Assembly (NCBI GenBank): GCA_028288705.1
Contig: JAQBNH010000007.1
Location: 62,001-126,000, forward strand
Length of the DNA stretch: 64,000 nucleotides
Origin: Ferruginibacter sp.
Lineage (GTDB): Bacteria; Bacteroidota; Bacteroidia; Chitinophagales; Chitinophagaceae
Reading direction: 5' to 3'
Made by a program: the position numbers and the translations under genes. This document shows, one piece after another, positions 16,130-23,522 of the stretch. How positions within the stretch are numbered: the first letter of the stretch is position 1; each line of letters begins with the position of its first letter. The notes beneath the pieces were generated by a model, which worked only from the letters and a program-made list of their open reading frames with translations, did no database searches and was not told the origin of the DNA.

Positions 16130-17563
16130 TTACATAGCAGCCAGCTGTACTTTCTGCTGTAATTCAAGAACACTTTCTTTAAAAAGATTATCCGTATCCA
16201 TTAAATCCTTCACGGTTTGGCAGCTATGGATAACCGTTGTATGGTCACGCCCGCCAAAATGTTCGCCAATGGTTTTTAATGAATTTTTTGTGAAAGCTTT
16301 TGATAAGAACATGGTGATCTGCCTGGCCTGAACGATTTCCCGCTTGCGCGTTTTCTGTAATAACTTATCGTAGGGAACATCAAAGTATTCGCAAACCATC
16401 TTTTGAATGGCATCGATGGTGATTTCCTTGCTGGAAGATTTTACAAAATTTCGTAGTACTTTTTTGGCCAATTCAAGATCGATTTCTCTCTTATTTAGCG
16501 AAGATTGTGCCAACAATGAGATCAATGCGCCTTCCAGTTCACGCACATTACTGTTGATATTATACGCAATATACTTCACTACTTCACGCGGCATATCGAG
16601 CCCGTCACTCTTCATTTTATTCTCCAGTATTTCTATCTTGGTGTCGTAGTCAGGCGTTTGAAGATCAGCACTCAGCCCCCAGCGGAAACGGCTTAACAAT
16701 CTTTCCTGTACCCCCTCCAGGTCTTTTGGTGATTTATCACTGGTGAGGATCAATTGCTTGCCGCTCTGGTGTAAATGATTGAAAATAGAAAAGAAGGCAT
16801 CCTGTGATTTCTCCGCCCTGTTGAAGAACTGGATATCATCGATGATCAATACGTCGATCAGCTGGTAGAAATGTATAAAATCATTAATGGCATTGTTACG
16901 GCCATGATCAATAAACTGGTTGATGAATTTCTCTGAGCTTACGTACAACACTACTTTGTTCTGGTGCTGACGTTTTACTTCGTTTCCGATGGCCTGGGCG
17001 AGATGCGTTTTACCTAAACCAACGCCGCCATAAATAACCAATGGGTTAAACGATGTGGCTCCGGGTTTATCTGCTACGGTTTTTCCGGCCCTGCGCGCAA
17101 CCCGGTTGCAATCTCCTTCGATAAATGAATCAAATGTATAGGAATGGTTGAGCTGCGGATCGATCTGCATCTTCTTCAACCCCGGAATAACAAATGGGTT
17201 TTTTACAGGATTATTTATGACTAATGGAAAATCCATTTCGTTATTTGAGTATGATTTATAACCATGTCCCGGAACATCCATGGTTAGTGGTTTATTTTTA
17301 CTGTTACCACTATCCACCATGATCCTGTATTCGAGCCGCGCTTCTTTTCCTAATTCTCTTTTTAAAGTTTTCGCAAGCAGGGATACATAATGCTCTTCAA
17401 GGTACTCATAAAAAAACTGACTTGGTACCTGGATGGTTAAAATCTTTTCTTTCAATCCAACAGGCCTGATGGGCTCAAACCATGTTTTGAAATGTTGCCA
17501 TTCCACGATGTCTTTGATAATCTCCAAGCAATTAGACCATACTTTATCAAAAGCTTTCTCCAT
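16130..17563 (-). CDS. dnaA: Chromosomal replication initiator protein DnaA
   Basis: A 477-residue DnaA. Domain I is at 1-85; a variable linker follows to about 140; the AAA+ core begins near Y-T-F-D-S-F-I-E-G with Walker A G-G-V-G-L-G-K-T-H at 179-187 and Walker B I-I-D-D-I-Q-F; domain IV near the C-terminus carries the DnaA-box reading motif G-G-R-D-H-T-T-V-I-H-S. It binds ATP and DnaA boxes at the origin to start replication. dnaN is not adjacent, unlike many other phyla. The AT-rich region just upstream (17564-17961) may be the origin or an autoregulatory region. Confidence 0.97.
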   Translation of the reverse strand: MEKAFDKVWSNCLEIIKDIVEWQHFKTWFEPIRPVGLKEKILTIQVPSQFFYEYLEEHYVSLLAKTLKRELGKEARLEYRIMVDSGNSKNKPLTMDVPGHGYKSYSNNEMDFPLVINNPVKNPFVIPGLKKMQIDPQLNHSYTFDSFIEGDCNRVARRAGKTVADKPGATSFNPLVIYGGVGLGKTHLAQAIGNEVKRQHQNKVVLYVSSEKFINQFIDHGRNNAINDFIHFYQLIDVLIIDDIQFFNRAEKSQDAFFSIFNHLHQSGKQLILTSDKSPKDLEGVQERLLSRFRWGLSADLQTPDYDTKIEILENKMKSDGLDMPREVVKYIAYNINSNVRELEGALISLLAQSSLNKREIDLELAKKVLRNFVKSSSKEITIDAIQKMVCEYFDVPYDKLLQKTRKREIVQARQITMFLSKAFTKNSLKTIGEHFGGRDHTTVIHSCQTVKDLMDTDNLFKESVLELQQKVQLAAM

Positions 17564-17961
17564 TATACCTTAAGCTATTTATATTGAGTTATTTTGTTCT
17601 TTCTTTGGGAATTACAAACTGTAAAAAAATTGAATTGGAATCAATATTTTTTTCGCAGGACAGCGAATATCAAAAGAAATTGTTGAAAAAAAAATTTTTT
17701 ATTTGTTTGTTTTTTACGCACGAACCACAGTATGGCTTTGGCTAATAATGCACGTAGTTTTCACCCCTAAAAGCAAGGCTGGTAAAGGGTTTGCGCGAAC
17801 CGATTTTTTTTCCGCCCATTCCCGGCAATTATTTTTTTTAAAAATTATCCCCAAAAACCTTTTGTTGATAACTCTTTCCACGGCGACATATTGCTTTGCC
17901 TCACACAAAAAAAAATAATCCCTCAAATAGGTTTACTTTTGGGCCTTCAAAAAAGAAAATT
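17564..17961. other. AT-rich dnaA upstream region, candidate oriC
   Basis: This 398-nt gap is rich in A and T runs (for example around 17687-17705 and 17831-17848). It holds two near-consensus DnaA boxes, each with one mismatch to TTATCCACA: TTATCCCCA at 17845-17853 and TGTTGATAA (reverse of TTATCAACA) at 17863-17871. Two boxes are few for an origin, so this could instead be DnaA autoregulation. Nothing else was identified except a -7-like TACTTTTG at 17934-17941. Confidence 0.35.
17934..17941 (+). promoter_or_regulatory. -7 promoter element of the DUF3127 gene
   Basis: TACTTTTG is an exact match to TAnnTTTG, 20 nt before the ATG at 17962. No good TTTG lies at the expected -33 distance. Confidence 0.45.
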
Positions 17962-18351
17962 ATGAGTTACGAACTTACGGGCAAACTGGTGGCAAAATAT
18001 GACATCGTGCAAAGAACTGAAACTTTCAAAACCCGCGAGTTTGCCGTGGAAAAAACAGATGATATCAATGGCAGAACGATATTGAACTATGTAAAGTTTC
18101 AGTGCGTGCAGGATAAAACGGCCATCATCGACCGCGTAAACATCGGTGACGACATCAAGGTATATTTCAATATCAAGGGCAGCAAATGGGAAAAAAATGG
18201 TGTAACAAACTATATCACCAACCTCGATGCCTGGCGTATTGAGCAAATCCTACAGAACGGTAGCACCGGTGCTGCTGACAATGACTACATGGAACCGCTG
18301 GATACTTTTTCTGCTACAGCTCCTGATGCAGTAGACGACCTGCCTTTTTAA
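17962..18351 (+). CDS. DUF3127 OB-fold-like protein with SSB-type C-terminal tip
   Basis: A 129-residue protein of the Bacteroidota DUF3127 family: S-Y-E-L-T-G-K-L at the start, T-R-E-F-A-V-E-K near 30, V-K-F-Q-C-V-Q-D-K and N-I-K-G-S-K-W-E-K-N-G, then T-N-L-D-A-W-R-I-E. The globular part is followed by a polar tail ending D-A-V-D-D-L-P-F, which mimics the acidic D-D-x-P-F tip by which SSB recruits repair and replication proteins. ATG 17962 is chosen because the family conserves this N-terminus; a longer in-frame start at 17896 adds a low-complexity basic leader. Location beside dnaA fits DNA metabolism, but function is not established. Confidence 0.88.
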   Translation: MSYELTGKLVAKYDIVQRTETFKTREFAVEKTDDINGRTILNYVKFQCVQDKTAIIDRVNIGDDIKVYFNIKGSKWEKNGVTNYITNLDAWRIEQILQNGSTGAADNDYMEPLDTFSATAPDAVDDLPF

Positions 18352-18451
18352 GACGGCCAACCATTCGAATTTTAGAATAACTATCTAACCTCGTGCAGTG
18401 GATAAACCGGGAACCTTTCCCGCTCAGCTTCCTGCAACAAAATGTTGAGTC

Positions 18452-20044
18452 ATGCAACAAAAAATCTCCCTGAAACTTCTCCCTGCCGAAGCGGCCGATG
18501 AGCAACTGGTAAAAAAATACCTGGCAGCGTCAGCCGGTAAAAAAATGGCTGATATCTCGGGCTTCCGTATAGTAAAAAAGTCGATTGATGCCCGCGGTAA
18601 AAAGGTGTTTATCAACCTGAGCATCGATGTATTCATCAATGAACCGGTAATCCCTCCCGGTTTTACCCCTTTCGAATTTCCCGATGTATCAAATGCAGGC
18701 AGAACGGTGATTATCATCGGTGCCGGTCCTGCCGGGCTGTTCGCAGCTATTAAACTGATCCAGGCGGGAATCCGGCCCCTCATCCTGGAAAGAGGAAAAG
18801 ATATCCGCTCCCGCCGCCGCGATCTTGCTATCCTTAATAAAGAGGGCAGCATTAATCCTGAGAGCAACTATTGTTTTGGGGAAGGCGGTGCGGGTACATA
18901 CAGCGATGGTAAATTGTATACAAGAAGCAGTAAACGAGGAGATATCGACCGCATCCTGCGTTTATTCGTTCAATTTGGCGCGCCGGAAAATATCCTCTAT
19001 GACGCTCATCCGCATATCGGCACCAATAAACTTCCGCAAATTATTACCGCCATGCGAGAAATGATTTTGCAGGCGGGAGGGAAAATTTATTTTGAGAAAA
19101 AAGTCACGGACCTTAAACTCGAAAATAGCCAGATCACTGCAGTTACTACAGCTGACGGAGAAAATTTTACTGCAGATGCGTACATTCTGGCAACAGGGCA
19201 CTCGGCAAGGGATATCTTTTATTTACTCCACGAAAAGCAAATCCTCATCGAAGCCAAGCCGTTTGCGCTCGGCGTGCGTATCGAACATCCGCAAAGCCTG
19301 ATTGATTCGATTCAATACCACCAGCCGGAAAGGGAAGAACATCTGCCGCCTGCTTCCTATTCACTTGTTCAGCAGGTAAACGGCCGTGGGGTATTTTCTT
19401 TTTGCATGTGTCCCGGCGGAATTATTGCGCCTGCAGCCACATCGGCCAATGAACTGGTGGTAAACGGCTGGAGCCCGTCTAAAAGAAACAATCCATTCGC
19501 CAACAGCGGTATGGTGGTGCAGGTGGAGAAACAAGACGCTGTTGAGAGTTTAACAGAAGCCGGGCATGATCCCGAAATGCTCGAAAATGATCCGCTTCTC
19601 TTCCTGAAGTTTCAGCAAATGGTAGAGGAACGCTCCTTTAATGCAGGCGGAGGCAATTTTGTTGCGCCTGCTCAACGAATGCAGGATTTCATTAATAAGA
19701 AAGTGTCCGACACGCTTCCAGAAAATTCTTATTTACCCGGCCTGGCTCCCGCAGATCTTCAAACGGTATTGCCGCCCTTCATTTATACCACGCTGGCCGA
19801 AGGTTTTCGAGCCTTTGGAAAAAAATTAAAAGGCTACCTCAGTAACGATGCCGTTGTAGTGGCTACGGAAAGCCGGACGAGCAGCCCCGTGCGTATTCCC
19901 CGGGACCCTGCGACCCTTGTTCACCCGCAGGTCAGTAATCTTTATCCATGTGGGGAAGGCGCGGGCTATGCAGGTGGTATCGTTAGTGCAGCGATGGATG
20001 GTGAAAGAATAGCAGATATGATTGCTCAGACGATCAAACGTTAA
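18452..20044 (+). CDS. FAD-dependent NAD(P)/FAD oxidoreductase (COG2509-type)
   Basis: A 530-residue flavoprotein. After about 85 residues that resemble the N-terminal cap of uncharacterised FAD-dependent dehydrogenases, the dinucleotide-binding loop V-I-I-I-G-A-G-P-A-G-L-F-A-A appears at about 87-100, and a second flavin-contacting segment Y-I-L-A-T-G-H-S-A-R near 250. G-A-G-T-Y-S-D-G-K-L and the C-terminal P-C-G-E-G-A-G-Y-A-G-G-I-V-S-A-A-M-D-G fit the family. Substrate and electron partner are unknown. It is probably a single-gene unit; the following ABC genes have their own operator region. Confidence 0.85.
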   Translation: MQQKISLKLLPAEAADEQLVKKYLAASAGKKMADISGFRIVKKSIDARGKKVFINLSIDVFINEPVIPPGFTPFEFPDVSNAGRTVIIIGAGPAGLFAAIKLIQAGIRPLILERGKDIRSRRRDLAILNKEGSINPESNYCFGEGGAGTYSDGKLYTRSSKRGDIDRILRLFVQFGAPENILYDAHPHIGTNKLPQIITAMREMILQAGGKIYFEKKVTDLKLENSQITAVTTADGENFTADAYILATGHSARDIFYLLHEKQILIEAKPFALGVRIEHPQSLIDSIQYHQPEREEHLPPASYSLVQQVNGRGVFSFCMCPGGIIAPAATSANELVVNGWSPSKRNNPFANSGMVVQVEKQDAVESLTEAGHDPEMLENDPLLFLKFQQMVEERSFNAGGGNFVAPAQRMQDFINKKVSDTLPENSYLPGLAPADLQTVLPPFIYTTLAEGFRAFGKKLKGYLSNDAVVVATESRTSSPVRIPRDPATLVHPQVSNLYPCGEGAGYAGGIVSAAMDGERIADMIAQTIKR

Positions 20045-20069
20045 CCATGCGCCAGGCCCGTTCATAACT

Positions 20070-20092
20070 TTTGTAACAAAATCTGTTACAAA
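20070..20092. promoter_or_regulatory. 9-bp inverted-repeat operator upstream of the ABC transporter
   Basis: TTTGTAACA, five bases, TGTTACAAA: a perfect inverted repeat with the size and spacing of a dimeric repressor site. A -7-like TAATTTTA follows at 20098-20105, and the left arm supplies a TTTG, so the site overlaps the probable promoter of the exporter. No T-run follows, so it is not a terminator. No regulator gene is adjacent. Confidence 0.6.
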
Positions 20093-20125
20093 GCATCTAA
20101 TTTTATTTAACTAACTCAACTGCTT

Positions 20126-21052
20126 ATGAACCTGATAGAATTACATCATATCCGGAAATATTTCGCTACGCAAAAAGCTGTAGACGATATCAGCTTCCAG
20201 ATAGAAGAAGGAAGTATTTTCGGCCTGCTTGGTCCGAACGGTGCCGGTAAGACAACCTTACTGCGCATGATCACCGGAATCTTTTACCCGGATAATGGCG
20301 AGATCAATTTTCACGGAAAAAAATTCGACCCGTTAAATGATGCCGGTAATATCGGCTACATGCCGGAGGAACGCGGCCTCTACAAAAAAATGAAGATCGG
20401 CGAACAGGCACTTTACCTGGCGCAGTTAAAAGGATTGAGCAAAGCTGACGCATCAGCCCGCGTGAAAGAGTGGTTCATTAAGTTTGAGATGGAAAGCTGG
20501 TGGAACAAAAAAGTGGAAGATCTGAGTAAAGGCATGAGCCAGAAGCTGCAGTTTGTGACGACGGTTTTGCATAATCCAAAACTCATTATCCTCGATGAGC
20601 CCTTCAGCGGACTTGACCCTGTAAACGCAAACCTGATCAAAGAAGAAATATTCAAACTGGCAAAAAGCGGCAGTACAATCATCTTTAGTACGCACCGGAT
20701 GGAACAGGTAGAGGAAATTTGCGACCATATTATCTTATTGAATAAAGGCAAAAAGATCCTTGACGGAACAGTAAACCAGGTAAAACAGGATTTCAAAGAG
20801 AATATTTACCGGTTAGGCGCAAACGTTTTGCCCGAGCATCTCATGACGCATATTTTCGAAGTGGTAAAACATCAGCCGGATCAATTACTCCTGAAATTAA
20901 ATGAGGGAACCACGACGAACAATTTGCTTAATTATTTTATCAGCCAGGACGTTACCATCAATTCATTCAATGAAGTGTTGCCAAGCCTTAACGATGTTTT
21001 CATTAAGCTGGTAGAAGGCACAACAAATGCCAGGGCGTTTCAACAAATTTAA
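20126..21052 (+). CDS. ABC transporter ATP-binding protein (NatA-like)
   Basis: A 308-residue ATPase of the ABC-2 exporter type. Walker A G-P-N-G-A-G-K-T-T lies near 37-45, the signature L-S-K-G-M-S-Q-K near 133, Walker B L-I-I-L-D-E-P-F-S-G-L-D-P near 152 and the switch His in S-T-H-R-M-E-Q. About 80 C-terminal residues form the extra domain common to NatA-type proteins. It powers the permease encoded 21 nt downstream. Substrate is unknown; NatAB systems export Na+ or drugs in Firmicutes, but this is not transferable. An inverted-repeat operator lies 34 nt upstream. Confidence 0.92.
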   Translation: MNLIELHHIRKYFATQKAVDDISFQIEEGSIFGLLGPNGAGKTTLLRMITGIFYPDNGEINFHGKKFDPLNDAGNIGYMPEERGLYKKMKIGEQALYLAQLKGLSKADASARVKEWFIKFEMESWWNKKVEDLSKGMSQKLQFVTTVLHNPKLIILDEPFSGLDPVNANLIKEEIFKLAKSGSTIIFSTHRMEQVEEICDHIILLNKGKKILDGTVNQVKQDFKENIYRLGANVLPEHLMTHIFEVVKHQPDQLLLKLNEGTTTNNLLNYFISQDVTINSFNEVLPSLNDVFIKLVEGTTNARAFQQI

Positions 21053-21073
21053 TTCAACTTTTATCTCCTTAAT

Positions 21074-22375
21074 ATGAACAAGATCGGGTTAGTTATCGGC
21101 CGCGAATATTTTTCAAGGGTAAAAAAGAAATCATTTCTTTTAACCACCATCCTTGTACCCATTGTGATCATTGCTTTTTACGCGATCATTATTGCCATCA
21201 CCATAAAAGGCGGCAGCGAAAAAAGAACCGTCGCCATTTTAGATGAAGCAGGTTTATTCAATGATTCTGTACAAACAAAAGATAAGTCAGCCAGTTATCA
21301 TCTTATTAAAAATGAAACAGAAGCGTCTTATATTAAAAAATACAAGGACGCCGGCTATGAAGCATTTTTATATGTACCGAAGTTTGAGCCAAGCGATGTA
21401 AATGCAAAGCCGAAGATGGTTTTACACAGCCAGTCTTCCATCAGCCTTTCCACAAGTGGAGATGTAGAAAAACTTGTAAACAAGTCCATTGAAGACAAGC
21501 GCCTGCAGGCGCAGGGGATCGATCCTGCCAAATACAAAAGCATTGCAGCAGATGTAGATATCGAAAATACGATTGATACAAAAGAAGGCGGAAAAAAATC
21601 AGTGGCCGGTGTTGCTTATGCCGTGTCGTTTGCCTGCGGCATGCTGATCTACATGATGATGATCATTTACGGCACACAGGTGATGCGTGGCGTAACAGAA
21701 GAAAAAACAAATCGTATTGCAGAAGTGATCATCAGTTCCGTAAAACCGTTCGAATTAATGATGGGCAAAATTTTAGGTATCGGTGCCGTTGGACTTACAC
21801 AATTTGCGATCTGGATCATCCTGATCTTTGGGATGCAACTCGCGTTGCCGCTTATTTTTCCTGATATGCTGCAACAACTGAACGATTCGGCTTCTGCGGG
21901 CGGAAAAGCAGCCATGGCAGCTGAAGTCGCACAAGGATTATCTTCCCTTCCGTTGTTGAAAATAGGCGCATCGTTTCTTTTCTATTTCCTCGGCGGATAC
22001 CTCACTTATGCATCGCTGTTTGCAGCCGTAGGAAGCGTGGTGAGTGAAGATCAGAATGAAGCACAGCAATTAATTTTCCCGATCCTGATGCCCATCATTC
22101 TTGGATTTGTGATCATGACAAAAGCGATCAACGATCCAAACAGCAGCCTGGCAGTCTTTGGCAGCCTTTTCCCGCTAACGTCTCCGATTGTAATGATGGG
22201 AAGAATTACTTACGACATTCCTTTATGGCAGATGGGATTATCCATGGCTTTACTGATCGGATGCTTTCTCTTCTTCACCTGGATCACCGGTAAGATCTAT
22301 CGCACCGGAATTTTAATGTATGGAAAAAAGCCAAGCTGGAAAGAAATGATGAAGTGGGCTTTTAAGAAATCTTAG
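21074..22375 (+). CDS. ABC-2 type transporter permease (NatB-like)
   Basis: A 433-residue membrane protein. One helix near 22-45 is followed by an extracytoplasmic domain of about 130 residues, then five helices from about 180 to the C-terminus. The V-T-E-E-K-T-N-R-I-A-E-V-I-I-S-S-V-K-P segment and the following F-E-L-M-M-G-K-I-L-G are characteristic of NatB/ABC-2 permeases. It follows its ATPase by 21 nt and forms a two-gene operon. A bidirectional terminator at 22428-22463 closes it. Confidence 0.9.
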   Translation: MNKIGLVIGREYFSRVKKKSFLLTTILVPIVIIAFYAIIIAITIKGGSEKRTVAILDEAGLFNDSVQTKDKSASYHLIKNETEASYIKKYKDAGYEAFLYVPKFEPSDVNAKPKMVLHSQSSISLSTSGDVEKLVNKSIEDKRLQAQGIDPAKYKSIAADVDIENTIDTKEGGKKSVAGVAYAVSFACGMLIYMMMIIYGTQVMRGVTEEKTNRIAEVIISSVKPFELMMGKILGIGAVGLTQFAIWIILIFGMQLALPLIFPDMLQQLNDSASAGGKAAMAAEVAQGLSSLPLLKIGASFLFYFLGGYLTYASLFAAVGSVVSEDQNEAQQLIFPILMPIILGFVIMTKAINDPNSSLAVFGSLFPLTSPIVMMGRITYDIPLWQMGLSMALLIGCFLFFTWITGKIYRTGILMYGKKPSWKEMMKWAFKKS

Positions 22376-22427
22376 CAGGAGCAGCTAACAAGTTTCTCCG
22401 GGAACAGGACCAAAATAATATCGATAT

Positions 22428-22463
22428 AAAAACCCCATTTCCGGTTGATGAAATGGGGTTTTT
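22428..22463. terminator. Bidirectional intrinsic terminator
   Basis: A 14-bp stem AAAAACCCCATTTC/GAAATGGGGTTTTT (22428-22441 with 22450-22463). It can end the plus-strand ABC operon and the minus-strand polysaccharide export operon. Confidence 0.88.
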
Positions 22464-22466
22464 ATT

Positions 22467-23510
22467 TTATAGTAAAGCCGTAGTGGTTGTGGTATTGTCG
22501 ACGACGACTTCGTCTCCAAGGATCGCATCCCTGATCTCTGCATTGATATATTTATACAGGATGCCGGCGACCGACAGCAATGCTCCCAGAAAACAGCCCA
22601 GCATAAAACCGATAAAGGCATACAACGTTGCAGATGGGCGTTTTTGTGTAAATGGCGGATCAGGTTTATCGAGGGTTTCAATGATGGGCGTAACTTTTTG
22701 AAGGCGCCATAAAGCTTCCTCACGGTTATTCGCAGACGCATTGCGCTGGTTTAATACACGTTCTTTATCGCTGATGAGGTTTTCCTTTGGAATCGTAAAT
22801 TCTATTCTTTCTCCCGGAACAAACCTGGTTGTATTGGCCATTTGAATGGCACGCCTGTCGTAAGTATTTAATACACTTTGTAAGGAATCCATTTTACGCA
22901 CGGTAAAATTATAATCAAAGCGTGCTTTTTTTACTTTCAAATCTTTATAAAACTGCGAAATCTTATCAATGAAAACATAACTCACGGGTGACAGGATCTT
23001 TTCGTCGGTATCACTAAAAGTGATTTCCAAAATACCATTCTTGTTGATCTTCGCCGTGATTCCGTCTTTTAAAATATTTCCGCCAATGTTTCGCAATGTG
23101 GTATCATCTGTTGGAATTTTTATGGCAGGTGTAAACCTGGAGCGTGACTTATTAAAACTCTCAATTAATAATTGTGCAATTGTTTTATTGCCAAATTTTG
23201 ACAGGCGTTCCATGGCAACTGTTTCTCTCGTTGTGCGGCTTAGCGCCAATTCTACAATGTTGATGGATGCTTCCTGGCTAAAACTTTTTGGTGCATCTGC
23301 CTGGCCCATCAAAGTACTGAGCAAATTTCCGCTGCTGTTATCATTAGCCGCCGTGAGCGGATACACAGATGAAAATGCGGTATATACAACGGGTTTGGTT
23401 TTCGAATACATATAAAGTGCCGCTGCCAGCAATACGCCTGCAATCACGATCAGCCACTTCAATTTGCTGAGCCGTAAATATAATTTCCGGGTAAGTTCTT
23501 TGCTCGTCAA
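22467..23510 (-). CDS. Polysaccharide chain-length/co-polymerase protein (Wzz-like)
   Basis: A 347-residue inner-membrane protein with the Wzz topology: one helix near 18-38 (L-K-W-L-I-V-I-A-G-V-L-L-A-A-A-L-Y), a large periplasmic domain with coiled-coil character, and a second helix near 300-325 (Y-A-F-I-G-F-M-L-G-C-F-L-G-A-L-L). No C-terminal tyrosine kinase is attached. Such proteins set the chain length of surface polysaccharides together with an outer-membrane exporter, here the gene 12 nt upstream. The short tail ends in a Thr run. Confidence 0.85.
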   Translation of the reverse strand: MTSKELTRKLYLRLSKLKWLIVIAGVLLAAALYMYSKTKPVVYTAFSSVYPLTAANDNSSGNLLSTLMGQADAPKSFSQEASINIVELALSRTTRETVAMERLSKFGNKTIAQLLIESFNKSRSRFTPAIKIPTDDTTLRNIGGNILKDGITAKINKNGILEITFSDTDEKILSPVSYVFIDKISQFYKDLKVKKARFDYNFTVRKMDSLQSVLNTYDRRAIQMANTTRFVPGERIEFTIPKENLISDKERVLNQRNASANNREEALWRLQKVTPIIETLDKPDPPFTQKRPSATLYAFIGFMLGCFLGALLSVAGILYKYINAEIRDAILGDEVVVDNTTTTTALL

Positions 23511-23522
23511 AGTTGTTATATT

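Noticed and set aside
17687..17705. A/T palindrome of nine A and six T upstream of dnaA as a terminator
   Set aside because: There is no GC-rich stem; it is better explained as low-complexity AT-rich DNA.
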